A stretch of DNA of 37,044 bases, taken from positions 1 to 37,044 of the forward strand of contig JAFVIF010000007.1 in assembly GCA_017474125.1 (NCBI GenBank), given 5' to 3'. The notes beneath the pieces are model-generated. The model worked only from the letters and a program-made list of their open reading frames with translations. It did not search any database and was not told the DNA's origin. This document shows positions 14,574 through 23,083 of the stretch, piece after piece (within the stretch, counting starts at the first letter, position 1; each line of letters begins with the position of its first letter). A program made the translations under genes and the position numbers. The DNA comes from Clostridia bacterium (GTDB lineage: Bacteria > Bacillota > Clostridia > Oscillospirales > Acutalibacteraceae).

Positions 14574-15395
14574 TTAATTTAACATACCTTTATATATATC
14601 GCCTTTTTTAAGGCCTGTGATTTCAGCCGCCTTTTTTGCCGCAACAGAAGGGGCGTCGCCCTCCTCGCAGAACTGTTTTGCAAGGAGTATTGCCTCATCG
14701 GGGGTGTAAACACGTTCTTCTGCTTCTGCTCCCGTAACGATTATTACAAATTCGCCCTTGGGAGGGGTTTCGGTATATTTTTCAATAGCGGCGGAAAGGG
14801 TGGTATGGATAACCTCCTCGTGAATTTTGGTGAGCTCCCTGACAAGGGCAATAGCTCTGTCTCCGAAGGTGTTCAGCATATCCTTCAGGGTGTTAAGCAG
14901 CTTGTGGGGGGCTTCGTAAAATATCATGGTTCGTTTTTCGGTTTTTAATTCGCTTAAGTGAGCGCGTCTGCCCGGCTTATTCATTGTAAGGAAGCCCTCA
15001 AAGGTAAATCTGCCGCTTGGCATTCCCGAAACGGCAAGGGCGGTTATTACGGCGCTGGGGCCAGGAACCGATTCAACGGCAATACCGTTTTCATAGGCAA
15101 GCCTTACCATATCCTCTCCGGGGTCGGAAATAGCAGGCATACCCGCATCGGTAACAAGGGCACAGCTTTCTCCGTTTAACAGTCGGGTAATAATTTCGCC
15201 GCCGCGCTCCTTTTTGTTATGCTCGTAATAAGAAAGCATAGGCTTTTTTATGCCTAAATGATTGAGCAGCTTTACGGTTACCCTTGTATCCTCGGCGGCA
15301 ATAAAGTCTACCTCGGTAAGGGTTTTGGCTGCTCTCGGAGATAAATCGCCTAAATTTCCTATGGGAGTTCCCACTAAATAAAGCTTTCCGCTCAT
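14574..15395 (-). CDS. rsmI: 16S rRNA (cytidine(1402)-2'-O)-methyltransferase RsmI
   Basis: This 273-residue SAM-dependent enzyme 2'-O-methylates C1402 in the ribosomal decoding centre. The tetrapyrrole-methylase fold motifs are clear: LYLVGTPIGNLGDLSPRA at the start (residues 5-22), AAEDTR (33-38), LVTDAGMPAISDPG (80-93) and VPGPSA (109-114). Length is typical. The protein is complete, including the small C-terminal domain with SVAAKKAAEITGLKKGDIY. It is monocistronic on the minus strand. The promoter is at 15433-15461, and the gene is divergent from the lipoprotein gene at 15541. Confidence 0.95.
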   Translation of the reverse strand: MSGKLYLVGTPIGNLGDLSPRAAKTLTEVDFIAAEDTRVTVKLLNHLGIKKPMLSYYEHNKKERGGEIITRLLNGESCALVTDAGMPAISDPGEDMVRLAYENGIAVESVPGPSAVITALAVSGMPSGRFTFEGFLTMNKPGRRAHLSELKTEKRTMIFYEAPHKLLNTLKDMLNTFGDRAIALVRELTKIHEEVIHTTLSAAIEKYTETPPKGEFVIIVTGAEAEERVYTPDEAILLAKQFCEEGDAPSVAAKKAAEITGLKKGDIYKGMLN

Positions 15396-15432
15396 AATAC
15401 ACCTCTAAGCTTAAACGTATAATCTAAAACTG

Positions 15433-15461
15433 ATTTTAACATATAAATTGCAATTTTACAA
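15433..15461 (-). promoter_or_regulatory. rsmI promoter
   Basis: On the minus strand: TTGTAA (15456-15461), a 17-base spacer and TAAAAT (15433-15438). Confidence 0.55.
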
Positions 15462-15481
15462 CAATGCAAATTAAGTTTGAG

Positions 15482-15510
15482 TTGATTTGTTTTTTTAGAT
15501 ATGCTATATA
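15482..15510 (+). promoter_or_regulatory. Promoter of the small lipoprotein gene
   Basis: TTGATT (15482-15487), 17 bases and TATATA (15505-15510), about 25 bases before the GGAGG ribosome site. Confidence 0.5.
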
Positions 15511-15540
15511 TTATGATGTAAAGAAAATTTGGAGGAAACT

Positions 15541-15933
15541 ATGAAGCGCATAATTCTGTTACTTCTTGCTTTAATAACGGTACTGTCCCTTTGCGCCTGC
15601 GGTAAAAGGGTTAACCCTGCCGATTTTGACGAGGGCCCCGATATTGATGCGGGGATATCCTCTGAAACCGACGATACTCTTGAAGGCGACCCATACGGTA
15701 ATTCTGAAATAGGCTTAACAAGGGCTTATCATAATTTAATAAACGCTTTTGGTGACTACGACGAGCATTTAAAGCTTTATACACGCTACAGCTATCAAAG
15801 AGACGACGTATATAACGGCGCTCCCTGTTATATTTATTCGAGAATGGTTAGCAAAACCGAAAACGGTGAATACAAGCACCTCGACTACGTAGCCGTGTAC
15901 AAGGACGGCTCAAGGGTGGAAATATGTAAATAA
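15541..15933 (+). CDS. Small secreted lipoprotein of unknown function
   Basis: 130 residues from the ATG at 15541, with GGAGG 5 bases upstream. A TTG at 15529 would lie inside that ribosome site. The signal peptide ends in SLCAC, so the lipidated Cys is near residue 20. A very acidic linker (DEGPDIDAGISSETDD) follows, then a domain rich in tyrosine: LYTRYSYQRDDVYNGAPCYI and DYVAVYKDGSRVEI. No enzyme motif is present. Function is unknown. The stop codon TAA lies within the A tract of its terminator. Confidence 0.75.
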   Translation: MKRIILLLLALITVLSLCACGKRVNPADFDEGPDIDAGISSETDDTLEGDPYGNSEIGLTRAYHNLINAFGDYDEHLKLYTRYSYQRDDVYNGAPCYIYSRMVSKTENGEYKHLDYVAVYKDGSRVEICK

Positions 15934-15959
15934 AAAACGAGTCGAAAGACTCGTTTTTT
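15932..15959 (+). terminator. Intrinsic terminator of the lipoprotein gene
   Basis: AAAAAACGAGTC-GAAA-GACTCGTTTTTT: a 12-bp stem with a GNRA-type tetraloop, overlapping the stop codon. It is effectively bidirectional. Confidence 0.9.
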
Positions 15960-16030
15960 GTTGGAATCTCGCTTCTGCGAAAGACAACCTAAACGGAGCA
16001 AAATTTAGGGAAGAAAGACTAAAAGTATGC

Positions 16031-16202
16031 AATGATGCATCGCCTGCGGCGATATGATGCATTTGCTTTGCAAATATGATGTTGCTCCACTGCGTTCCGC
16101 AATGATGCGATGTTTGCCACAAAACATTAGGCGAAGCCGACATCATTAGCGTAAGCGGCATCATTAGTAAAACGACATCATTTGCCGAAGGCAAACATCA
16201 TT
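16031..16202. repeat. Hairpin array D: stem-loops with ATGATG then CATCAT linkers
   Basis: Left half: mini-hairpins CATCGCC-TGC-GGCGATA, CATTTGC-TTT-GCAAATA and TTGC..GCAA joined by ATGATG. Right half: GGC-GAA-GCC, GC-GTAA-GC and TTTGCC-GAA-GGCAAA joined by CATCATT, the complement of the first linker. So the array changes orientation near 16120. GATGTTTGCC (16109-16118) and GGCAAACATC (16190-16199) form a 10-bp inverted repeat across the right half. It lies between two terminators and has no coding signal. Confidence 0.75.
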
Positions 16203-16203
16203 C

Positions 16204-16242
16204 AAAAAACGCACCTTTGTCGTAGACAAAAGTGCGTTTTTT
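16204..16242 (-). terminator. Terminator of the tRNA operon
   Basis: A long stem (AAAAAACGCAC, one mismatch, TTTGTC, loop GTA) with A/T tracts on both sides, 3 bases past the CCA end of tRNA-Glu. It works in the minus direction for the tRNA genes. Confidence 0.85.
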
Positions 16243-16244
16243 GT

Positions 16245-16320
16245 TGGTGACCCGGACGAGATTCGAACTCGTGTTACCGCCGTGAAAGGGCGGTGTCTTA
16301 GGCCTCTTGACCACCGGGCC
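16245..16320 (-). tRNA. tRNA-Glu (anticodon TTC)
   Basis: A 76-base cloverleaf. The acceptor stem is GGCCCGG/CCGGGTC, the anticodon stem CCGCC/GGCGG with loop CTTTCAC (anticodon TTC), and the T arm contains TTCGAATC. The 3' CCA is encoded. It is second in a two-tRNA operon behind tRNA-Met, 5 bases apart. Confidence 0.96.
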
Positions 16321-16325
16321 GAATA

Positions 16326-16402
16326 TGGTGGCGATAGTGGGACTTGAACCTACGACACCGCGGGTATGAACCGCGTGCTCTAGCCAACTGAGCTATATCG
16401 CC
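16326..16402 (-). tRNA. tRNA-Met (anticodon CAT, elongator type)
   Basis: A 77-base cloverleaf. The acceptor stem is GGCGATA/TATCGCC, the D arm contains AGCTCAGTTGG, and the anticodon loop is TTCATAC within stem CGCGG/CCGCG. The 3' CCA is encoded. The G1-C72 pair and the absence of three consecutive G-C pairs in the anticodon stem argue against the initiator. The stem sequence resembles elongator Met more than Ile2 (CAT read with lysidine), but Ile2 is not fully excluded. Confidence 0.9.
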
Positions 16403-16431
16403 ATTTTTTCGTCACTTATCGCGACTTTGAT

Positions 16432-16460
16432 ATTATAACAACAAGATTTAAGGTTGTCAA
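16432..16460 (-). promoter_or_regulatory. tRNA operon promoter
   Basis: On the minus strand: TTGACA (16455-16460), 17 bases and TATAAT (16432-16437). Both hexamers match the consensus perfectly, as expected for a stable-RNA promoter. Confidence 0.85.
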
Positions 16461-16488
16461 GTGTTTTTTTATTTGATTTTAAAAATAC

Positions 16489-16517
16489 TTGCTATTCGCG
16501 AGCAAATAATATATAAT
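16489..16517 (+). promoter_or_regulatory. Promoter of the Gld-type ABC operon
   Basis: TTGCTA (16489-16494), 17 bases and TATAAT (16512-16517). The leader is about 85 bases. It lies 30 bases from the divergent tRNA promoter. Confidence 0.65.
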
Positions 16518-16609
16518 ACTTCCGTATAACAATTTATAGTTTGTTTACAATTGTCGTTAATTTGTATAGTAAACTGTAAAGGATTAAAAAAACAGAGGAG
16601 TGTCCCTAA

Positions 16610-17644
16610 ATGATTAAAGTTTCCGGACTCAGCAAAAGGTACGGTACTCATCTTGCAGTCAAGGACGCCAGCTTCCACATCAGCAAGGGAGAGGTCGTAG
16701 GCTTCTTGGGCCCCAACGGCGCCGGTAAATCTACCATTATGAATATTCTTACCGGATATCTTTCTCTTACTCAGGGAAGTGTAGAAATTGACGGTTACAA
16801 TATTATGAGTGACCCTGAGCTTGCCAAAAAGAGAATCGGCTATCTTCCCGAAATTCCGCCCCTTTATCTTGATATGACGGTAAGGGAATATCTTTACTTT
16901 ATTTATAACCTTAAAAAGGTGCGTTTCCCCAAAAAGGCGCACATTGATGAGATTATAAAGCTTGTTCGCATTACCGAGGTTTCCGAAAGGCTTATTAAAA
17001 ACCTTTCCAAGGGCTTCCGTCAGCGTGTAGGCATTGCCGCCGCCCTTGTCGGCAACCCCGACGTACTTATTTTGGACGAGCCTACCGTTGGTCTTGACCC
17101 CAAGCAGATTATTGAAATCCGCGACCTTATTACTAAGCTGGGCAAAAACCACACCATTATTCTTTCTTCTCACATTTTGTCGGAGGTACAAGCTGTTTGT
17201 AAGCGTGTTATTATTATTAACCGCGGTCACATTATTGCCGACGATACTGCCGAAAATTTATCCAAAAATCTTTCCGACGACCATTCGCTTGTTGCGAGAA
17301 TTATAGGCAGAGAGGACGACGTTATCGCTGTGCTTAACAGCGTTAAGGACGTAAAGAGCGTTTCCTGCTTAGGTGAGCTTGAAACGGGCAGCAGGGATTA
17401 TCACATTGAGCCGAGTGAGGGCTGTGATATACGAGCTGAGGTTTCAAAGCGCCTTGCAGAGCGAGGAAAGGTTATTCTTTCCCTTCGCAGTAACGAGCTT
17501 ACCCTTGAGCAGATATTCCTTCGCCTTACGGGTGAGGACGATATGCGCCGATATTTTGAGGCTCCCGTTAATAAAACGGAAGAGTCGGATGTAGCCGAGG
17601 ATGCGGCCGCTTCTGATGATAATGAAGATAAGGAGGAAATATAA
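16610..17644 (+). CDS. ABC transporter ATP-binding protein (GldA-like)
   Basis: This 344-residue ATPase has Walker A GPNGAGKST (34-42), the Q-loop region near YLPEIPPL, the signature LSKGFRQR (133-140), Walker B LILDEP (154-159), the D-loop GLD and the H-loop His189. The C-terminal 120 residues form the extension seen in gliding-type and NatA/GldA ABC-2 ATPases and end in an acidic tail. It powers the permease encoded next, with Gldg and DUF4340 partners: an ABC-2 type exporter set related to Bacteroidetes GldAFG. In Firmicutes the set does not imply gliding and its substrate is unknown. The ribosome site is GAGGAG. The stop codon directly abuts the next ATG. Confidence 0.92.
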   Translation: MIKVSGLSKRYGTHLAVKDASFHISKGEVVGFLGPNGAGKSTIMNILTGYLSLTQGSVEIDGYNIMSDPELAKKRIGYLPEIPPLYLDMTVREYLYFIYNLKKVRFPKKAHIDEIIKLVRITEVSERLIKNLSKGFRQRVGIAAALVGNPDVLILDEPTVGLDPKQIIEIRDLITKLGKNHTIILSSHILSEVQAVCKRVIIINRGHIIADDTAENLSKNLSDDHSLVARIIGREDDVIAVLNSVKDVKSVSCLGELETGSRDYHIEPSEGCDIRAEVSKRLAERGKVILSLRSNELTLEQIFLRLTGEDDMRRYFEAPVNKTEESDVAEDAAASDDNEDKEEI

Positions 17645-18349
17645 ATGGGTGCAATTTATAAAAGAGAAATGAGAGCCTACTTTACCTCTCTTATTTCCTA
17701 CGTATTCTTCGCCGCCTTTTTTGCTATTGAGGGCCTTATGTTTGCCGCCGTTTACGAGGCGGGCAGTACCACCGTATATGCAATTCCCTTTATGTATCCT
17801 CTTTATTTAACCGTTTTCCTTATTCCGCTTCTTACCATGCGTACCATAAGCGAGGATAAGCGCCAAAAGGTTGATCAGGTGCTTCTTACCGCTCCTATTT
17901 CGGTAACGAGCCTTATTATGGGTAAGTTCTGGGCCTGTCTTTCCATTTATGCCATAGCAAACGCCCCCTTACTTATTTTCCAGATTATTGTTTCCTATCA
18001 CGCAAGCGTTAACTGGCTGTTATTCCTTTACGCTATTTTGGGAACAATGCTTTTGGGCGCTACCCTTATTGCTATAGGAATTTTCATTTCCTCTCTTACC
18101 GAAAGCACCGCCCTTGCCGCTGTTCTTTCCATTGTTGCAAACATTGTTATAATGTTTGTTTCGTCCATTTTTGAGCTTATCGGTATTGAGGCGCTTACCA
18201 AGGCTGCTTCGGCCTTTGCTTTACTTGACAGATATACCTCTTTTTCCGACAGTATTTTGAAGTTAGAGGATATAGTATACTACGTTACCGTTATTGCGGT
18301 ATTCATATTCCTTTCTGTGCGCTCGGTAGAGAAGCGCAGATGGGCTTAA
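17645..18349 (+). CDS. ABC-2 type permease (GldF-like)
   Basis: This 234-residue membrane protein has about six hydrophobic helices. It begins MGAIYKREMRAYFTSLISYVF, the classical ABC-2 N-terminus with an amphipathic interface helix, and contains the intracellular stretch LTMRTISEDKRQKVDQVLLTAPIS, which is conserved in ABC-2/GldF permeases. It is the transmembrane partner of the ATPase at 16610. The start overlaps the upstream ribosome site AAGGAGG in the end of the ATPase gene, showing tight coupling. Confidence 0.92.
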   Translation: MGAIYKREMRAYFTSLISYVFFAAFFAIEGLMFAAVYEAGSTTVYAIPFMYPLYLTVFLIPLLTMRTISEDKRQKVDQVLLTAPISVTSLIMGKFWACLSIYAIANAPLLIFQIIVSYHASVNWLLFLYAILGTMLLGATLIAIGIFISSLTESTALAAVLSIVANIVIMFVSSIFELIGIEALTKAASAFALLDRYTSFSDSILKLEDIVYYVTVIAVFIFLSVRSVEKRRWA

Positions 18350-18362
18350 GGAGGCGGAAAAA

Positions 18363-20003
18363 ATGAACGGCTTTTTAAATATTTTAAAGGCAGTCCTTGC
18401 ATTCTTCCCCCGCCTTTTTAAGGCTGTTTTCGGAAGCAAAAAGGATAGGCTGAAAAACAAGTTTTTATTTAAGCGCGGCGGCTATGCCGTTGCAGTAATT
18501 GCTCTTGTAATTGCAGGTGCAATAGTTCTTAACCTTCTTGTCGGCGCCCTTGCTGACAGATTTGACCTTGAATACGACCTTACCACAGACAAAAAGCACT
18601 CCATCAGTGAGGAAAACAAGGAGTATATTAAAACGGTGGATAAAAAGGTTACCATTTACGTAATTGCCAGCTCGCCCAGCGAATACTACGGCGGCTATAT
18701 GGAATATTACGCAAACCAAATGAGCTATTCCGCATCTACCTCGGATTATTATGCTCAAACCACTCGCTTTTTAGAGCTTTATGCTGAATTAAACGATAAT
18801 ATTTCGGTTGTGTATATGGACCCTTACGGTACCCAAATGGCTGAAATAGTGTCTAAATATCCCGAGTCCTTTAACTACGGTGATATACTCGTAACCAGCA
18901 CCTTTACCACTAAGGAGGGGGTTACTCTTGATAACTACCGCCTTTTAACCATTGCCGATATTTATACCGTTGAGGACACCTCGGGTATGGCGGCATACGG
19001 CTACGATTATTACTATATTACGGGCTCCAGCCTTGAAACCTCCCTGACCAGCGCCGTTGCTTCGGTAATAAGCGAGGAAACCAAAAAGGTTGCCTTTATT
19101 GCTTCCCACAGCAAGGCAGCCGCCTTTGATTATTACAGAGGTGTATTAAAGCTTAATAACTTTATTGTTGAGGATATTAACGAGGATATACTTCATACCA
19201 TACCCAATGAGTACGACGCAGTTATTATCTGCGCTCCTCAAAAGGACTTTACGAAGGACGAGCTCAGCGCACTCAGCGAATTCCTTGACAACGGCGGAAA
19301 GCTGGGTAAAACCCTTATTTTCTACGGAGACACGGGCTATCAGAATCTTCCTAACTTCTATAACTTCCTTGGAGAATGGGGCATTGCCGCCGAAAGCGGA
19401 ATTGTAATGGAAAGCAACCCCGAGGCTCATTTACCCAAGGACCACGCTACCTATATTTCCTACGGTCAAACCTCTTCTCCCGTAAAGGTTAGCGAGGCTT
19501 ATATGAGCGGCTACAACATTCCTATGTATGAAAACGGTCAGACCTATGCAGGCAGAACCGCGCAAACCATTATAGGAACAAACGGCACCTCGGTAATCGT
19601 TCCGATTACTACCGATGCCTCCAAGGAGCTTCCCGAAAGTCTTGAAAAGCGCAAGCTTTCAGGTGCTATTATTTCTACCGAGGAGGATTTCGACAACGAA
19701 GCCAAGAAGAGCATTTTCAGCCGCGTTATTGCATTCTCCAGCATTGACTTTATTTCTAAGGAATATGTTGAGCGCTACGCCACCGTTGACTATACCGGCA
19801 CAAGCCTTAACGCGTTGCGTTTTGCTACGGGTATGAACGAGGTTGAGCTTATTTTCGAAAACAAGACCATTGATGCAACCAAGGAGCTTTACGTTATTTC
19901 CAGCGCCTCGGCTACCGCTGTAAGATGGATATTTATAGGCGTTATTCCCGTAGCTGTATTGGTATTGGCCTTCGTTATATTCTTTAAAAGGAGAAACAAA
20001 TAA
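18363..20003 (+). CDS. Gldg-family ABC transporter auxiliary protein
   Basis: This 546-residue protein has one N-terminal membrane helix (about 38-58), a large extracytoplasmic domain and a C-terminal membrane helix (about 516-537) followed by a short basic tail. The outer domain starts with FDLEYDLTTDKKHSISEENKEYI, the conserved opening of the ABC_transp_aux/GldG domain (D-T-x-x-K-x-x-S-L type). It continues with an IF90-like fold: IYVIASSPSEYYGG, YMDPYG and AVIICAPQKDFTKDEL. It probably works with the permease as a substrate-binding or assembly subunit. The ribosome site AAGGAGG overlaps the end of the permease region, and the stop overlaps the next ATG by one base. Confidence 0.9.
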   Translation: MNGFLNILKAVLAFFPRLFKAVFGSKKDRLKNKFLFKRGGYAVAVIALVIAGAIVLNLLVGALADRFDLEYDLTTDKKHSISEENKEYIKTVDKKVTIYVIASSPSEYYGGYMEYYANQMSYSASTSDYYAQTTRFLELYAELNDNISVVYMDPYGTQMAEIVSKYPESFNYGDILVTSTFTTKEGVTLDNYRLLTIADIYTVEDTSGMAAYGYDYYYITGSSLETSLTSAVASVISEETKKVAFIASHSKAAAFDYYRGVLKLNNFIVEDINEDILHTIPNEYDAVIICAPQKDFTKDELSALSEFLDNGGKLGKTLIFYGDTGYQNLPNFYNFLGEWGIAAESGIVMESNPEAHLPKDHATYISYGQTSSPVKVSEAYMSGYNIPMYENGQTYAGRTAQTIIGTNGTSVIVPITTDASKELPESLEKRKLSGAIISTEEDFDNEAKKSIFSRVIAFSSIDFISKEYVERYATVDYTGTSLNALRFATGMNEVELIFENKTIDATKELYVISSASATAVRWIFIGVIPVAVLVLAFVIFFKRRNK

Positions 20004-21559
20004 TGTCGGAAAATCCAAAGGATTTATTACCCACCGAGCCCGAAAACAACGAGCTTGCTTCATCTACCGTGTTTTCGGCTCCCGTGGAGCATAAGGATAA
20101 GAAAAAAACGGGCAAATTTTCTTTGCTCAAAAAGATAATTGCCGCCATTCTTTGCGTTGCTGTATTGGTGGGCTCCACCGTTTTGGTGGTGAAGCTTATT
20201 CCCGAGCTTACCGAAGATAAGCCGGAGGTTTTTGAGCCTAAGCAGGTAATGGCCCTTGACGTTAATACCTTTAAAAAGCTTACAATAAAGCACCCCGGCG
20301 CCACCTTGGTTATTACCTCCTCCATTGAGGATAACAAGGGAGAGGCAAAGCAGGTGTGGACTCTTGAGGGGTATGACAAAAGCCTTATAGATGCAACCTC
20401 TTTGTCTCAGCTTGCCTCCTATGCCGCAAGCTTTACCGCTTTTAACGAATATGAGTACAGTGAGGATACCGCAGAGCAGTACGGACTTAAGGATTCCGGC
20501 CTTATAGTTGAGGTCGAAACCACCGATGCGGTTATGGGTAACTTCACCCTTACCGTGGGTAAGGCAGACCCAAGCGGCCAGTACGCTTATTTGCACATTT
20601 CCACCGTGCCTAAAAAGATTTATCTTGTAAACCGAGGCACCTTAAGCGGCTTCCTTGTAGAGCCTCTTGACCTTGCTGTAAGCACGGCTATTCCCGCCGT
20701 AGAGAAAAACGAGCAAAACAAGCGCTATTTCGATGCAGATGGCAAGCTTGCCGATTTTGATTCCATTACAGTTTCGGGCAATAACTTTAAAACTCCCTTA
20801 GTATTTGTTCCAAACAAGGACAACCGCTTCAGCACCTATGCAACCTATATTTGCACCTCTCCGAAGGTGAGAATAGCTGACGGTGTTATTGAGGATATGA
20901 GAAACGTTTTCCGCGACGGCGTTTCGGCTTCAGGCGTGGTTTCCTTTGATAAGTCGTCCAAGAGCATTAAGGAGTTCGGTCTTGATAAGCCCGATATCGT
21001 TATTACAATTAAGCTGGGCGGTGAAAAGCACAGCTACTCCTTTAAGGCAACCGATAAATCGAAGACCGGCTTCTACACCATTTCCGACACCGACCGTATG
21101 ATTCGTACCGTTACCATTTCCAATATGGCCTTCCTTAATAATGAGGAAAAGGATTTCTATTTAGGCTTTATGGCTCTTGAATCCATAGGTGACGTAAGTG
21201 AATTTAACCTTAAAGGCGAGGTGGACGCTTCCTTTAGCCTTAAGAAGGATGAGGAAAACGACGAGGGCTATATTATTAAGTGCAACGGTAAAGAGGTAGA
21301 GTCTGAGGAATTCCAAAGCTTCTACGCCGCATTTATTGCTACTACCGCCCTTGACTACAACACCGTTAAGGTTTCGGGGGCTCCCGAGCTTACCGTTACT
21401 ATGAAGCATCATGACGGCTCCGCTGCTACGGTGCTTACCTTCTACCAGATAAGCGATTCACGCTATCAGTACGGTGTGGGCGGTATCCCCATGGGACAAA
21501 TTTCCTCCTCGGCTTATTCAAAGCTTGTAAAGGAAATTAAGTCTATTATTCCCGCATAA
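20003..21559 (+). CDS. DUF4340 domain-containing membrane protein
   Basis: This 518-residue protein has a cytoplasmic N-terminal 45 residues, one membrane helix (about 46-66) and a long outer domain. The outer domain contains the repeated features of DUF4340 (TLEGYDKSLIDATSLSQLAS, EYGL-type QYGLKDSGLIVEV, and YLVNRGTLSGFL). DUF4340 proteins usually follow Gldg genes and are thought to be part of the same exporter. Position and single-base overlap with the Gldg gene support that. It is the last gene of the operon and is followed by a terminator. Confidence 0.88.
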   Translation: MSENPKDLLPTEPENNELASSTVFSAPVEHKDKKKTGKFSLLKKIIAAILCVAVLVGSTVLVVKLIPELTEDKPEVFEPKQVMALDVNTFKKLTIKHPGATLVITSSIEDNKGEAKQVWTLEGYDKSLIDATSLSQLASYAASFTAFNEYEYSEDTAEQYGLKDSGLIVEVETTDAVMGNFTLTVGKADPSGQYAYLHISTVPKKIYLVNRGTLSGFLVEPLDLAVSTAIPAVEKNEQNKRYFDADGKLADFDSITVSGNNFKTPLVFVPNKDNRFSTYATYICTSPKVRIADGVIEDMRNVFRDGVSASGVVSFDKSSKSIKEFGLDKPDIVITIKLGGEKHSYSFKATDKSKTGFYTISDTDRMIRTVTISNMAFLNNEEKDFYLGFMALESIGDVSEFNLKGEVDASFSLKKDEENDEGYIIKCNGKEVESEEFQSFYAAFIATTALDYNTVKVSGAPELTVTMKHHDGSAATVLTFYQISDSRYQYGVGGIPMGQISSSAYSKLVKEIKSIIPA

Positions 21560-21567
21560 AATCTGTT

Positions 21568-21608
21568 AAGCTTCCTGCAAATCGGTCTTGCAGGAGGCTT
21601 TTATTTTT
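21568..21608 (+). terminator. Terminator of the Gld-type ABC operon
   Basis: AAGC-TTCCTGCAA and TTGCAGGAGGCTT pair around ATCGGTC, followed by TTATTTTT, 8 bases past the DUF4340 stop codon. Confidence 0.88.
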
Positions 21609-21746
21609 CTATATATTAATTAATTTTTAATTTTTTTAAATTTTAAAAATAATTGTTTTCATTTTGATAATATCGTGGTATAATGCTATATGTATAAATA
21701 TATTATAATCGGATAACTGTGCAATACTGAAAAAGGAGTGAGCAGA

Positions 21747-23066
21747 ATGAAAAAAGCAATTAAGACCCTTTTAGTAATATTATGCCTTTTTATCTGCGTT
21801 ACTCTTTGCGGCTGCAGTCCCTTTTGGGGCGATGCCGACTCACTGCTTAAGGCCCCTAAGCTTACGGGTGAGCTACAGCCCGTGCAGGAGGCACTTGAAA
21901 AGGCGGTGGGTGGAAAGTATTCCTTAAAATTCCCTGCTTCGGGAGAAACCAAGGCCGCCATTACCCTTGTTGACCTTGACGGGGACAGCCAAAACGAGGC
22001 GGTTGCCTTTTACAGCACCAGCGAGGACAATACCGTAACCATGCACGTTGCCGTGCTCGGTGTTAATGACGGTGTCTGGCAAAGAACGGCCGAGGGCAAA
22101 ATTGTTGCAGGCGGCGTGGAGAGGGTACATTTTACCGATATGGATTCCGACGGCGTTAAGGAAATAATAGTGGGCTGGAACGTTTACGGTGCCGTTGAAA
22201 AAACAGTTTCGGTTTACGAGTATACCGGCAACGCGCTTATGGGTCTTATAGAGGAGCCCTACACCGCATTTTTACTTTGCGACCTTGATAACGGCTTTTC
22301 CTCCGACCTTTTAACGGTTTATCTTGATTTGTCGGCCAGCAGCGCAACGGCTAAGTACTTTGACGTAACACCCCGCGGTGTGTCGCAGCTTGCCGCCCGA
22401 CCCATTGACGGTAACGTTACTGCATATTACGACCCCGTGCTTGTTAAAATGCAAAACGGCGGCTATTGTGTTTACCTTGACTGTGTTAAGGGTGCAGGCC
22501 TTGTGACCGAGGTGCTTTACGTTAAGGAAAACCGGCTTGTTGCTCCCTTCCACGACGACGTAGCCAAGGAAACAATTTTGACCTACCGTCCCGCCCTTGT
22601 GCCCTGTATCGACTACGACGGCGACGGCAATTTGGAAATCCCCATAATGACAGAACAGCCTACCGAAGGCGACGTTGCGGCTTCGGCGGCTTATCTTACG
22701 GTATGGCACAGCGTACAGGGTCATGAGCTGCTGCCTAAGGCCTATACCCTTATGAATTATTCCGACGGTTATACCATAACCCTTACCCGCGAGCTTGCCG
22801 AAAAGGTGGCAACGGTGCGAAACCTTGAAAACCGCGAGCGTATCGTTTACGATTACGATTATGAAAAGGACCGCTTTTTAGGGGAGCTTTTCAGAATAAG
22901 AGTTGTTTCAAAAACCGCCTATGACAGCGGTATTTATAACGACACCTACACCGTGCTGAGCAGTAACGAGACTCAGGTTTGGCTTGCTAAGGTAAGCGCC
23001 GATGCCAAAAAGTACGGTATAGACGAAAACAAGGTCAGAGAAATGTTTAATATTATATCCAACTGA
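21747..23066 (+). CDS. Lipoprotein with FG-GAP/VCBS-like repeats, upstream of a two-component system
   Basis: 439 residues from the ATG at 21747, with AAGGAG 8 bases upstream. The GTG at 21738 lies within that site. The signal peptide ends in LCGC (Cys23). The mature part has calcium-binding-like Asp-rich loops typical of FG-GAP/VCBS blades: LVDLDGDSQNEAVAFY, FTDMDSDGVKEIIVGW and DYDGDGNLEIPI. This suggests a beta-propeller-like extracellular protein. It lies 17 bases ahead of the response regulator gene, with no terminator between, so it may feed the kinase or be controlled by it. An extended -10 (TGG-TATAAT, about 21674-21682) may drive it. Confidence 0.82.
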   Translation: MKKAIKTLLVILCLFICVTLCGCSPFWGDADSLLKAPKLTGELQPVQEALEKAVGGKYSLKFPASGETKAAITLVDLDGDSQNEAVAFYSTSEDNTVTMHVAVLGVNDGVWQRTAEGKIVAGGVERVHFTDMDSDGVKEIIVGWNVYGAVEKTVSVYEYTGNALMGLIEEPYTAFLLCDLDNGFSSDLLTVYLDLSASSATAKYFDVTPRGVSQLAARPIDGNVTAYYDPVLVKMQNGGYCVYLDCVKGAGLVTEVLYVKENRLVAPFHDDVAKETILTYRPALVPCIDYDGDGNLEIPIMTEQPTEGDVAASAAYLTVWHSVQGHELLPKAYTLMNYSDGYTITLTRELAEKVATVRNLENRERIVYDYDYEKDRFLGELFRIRVVSKTAYDSGIYNDTYTVLSSNETQVWLAKVSADAKKYGIDENKVREMFNIISN

Positions 23067-23083
23067 GGTACGGAGGAGAAAAA

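Noticed and set aside
953-16202. Hairpin arrays as CRISPR arrays
   Set aside because: Repeats are 7-9 bases with palindromic variable parts, not 23-40 base repeats with unique spacers, and no cas genes are present.
16469-17230. Minus-strand open frame of 253 codons
   Set aside because: It is antisense to the clear ABC ATPase gene, has no ribosome site, and no recognisable protein motif.
20060-20596. Minus-strand open frame of 178 codons
   Set aside because: It is a shadow of the DUF4340 gene, with no start signals or motifs.
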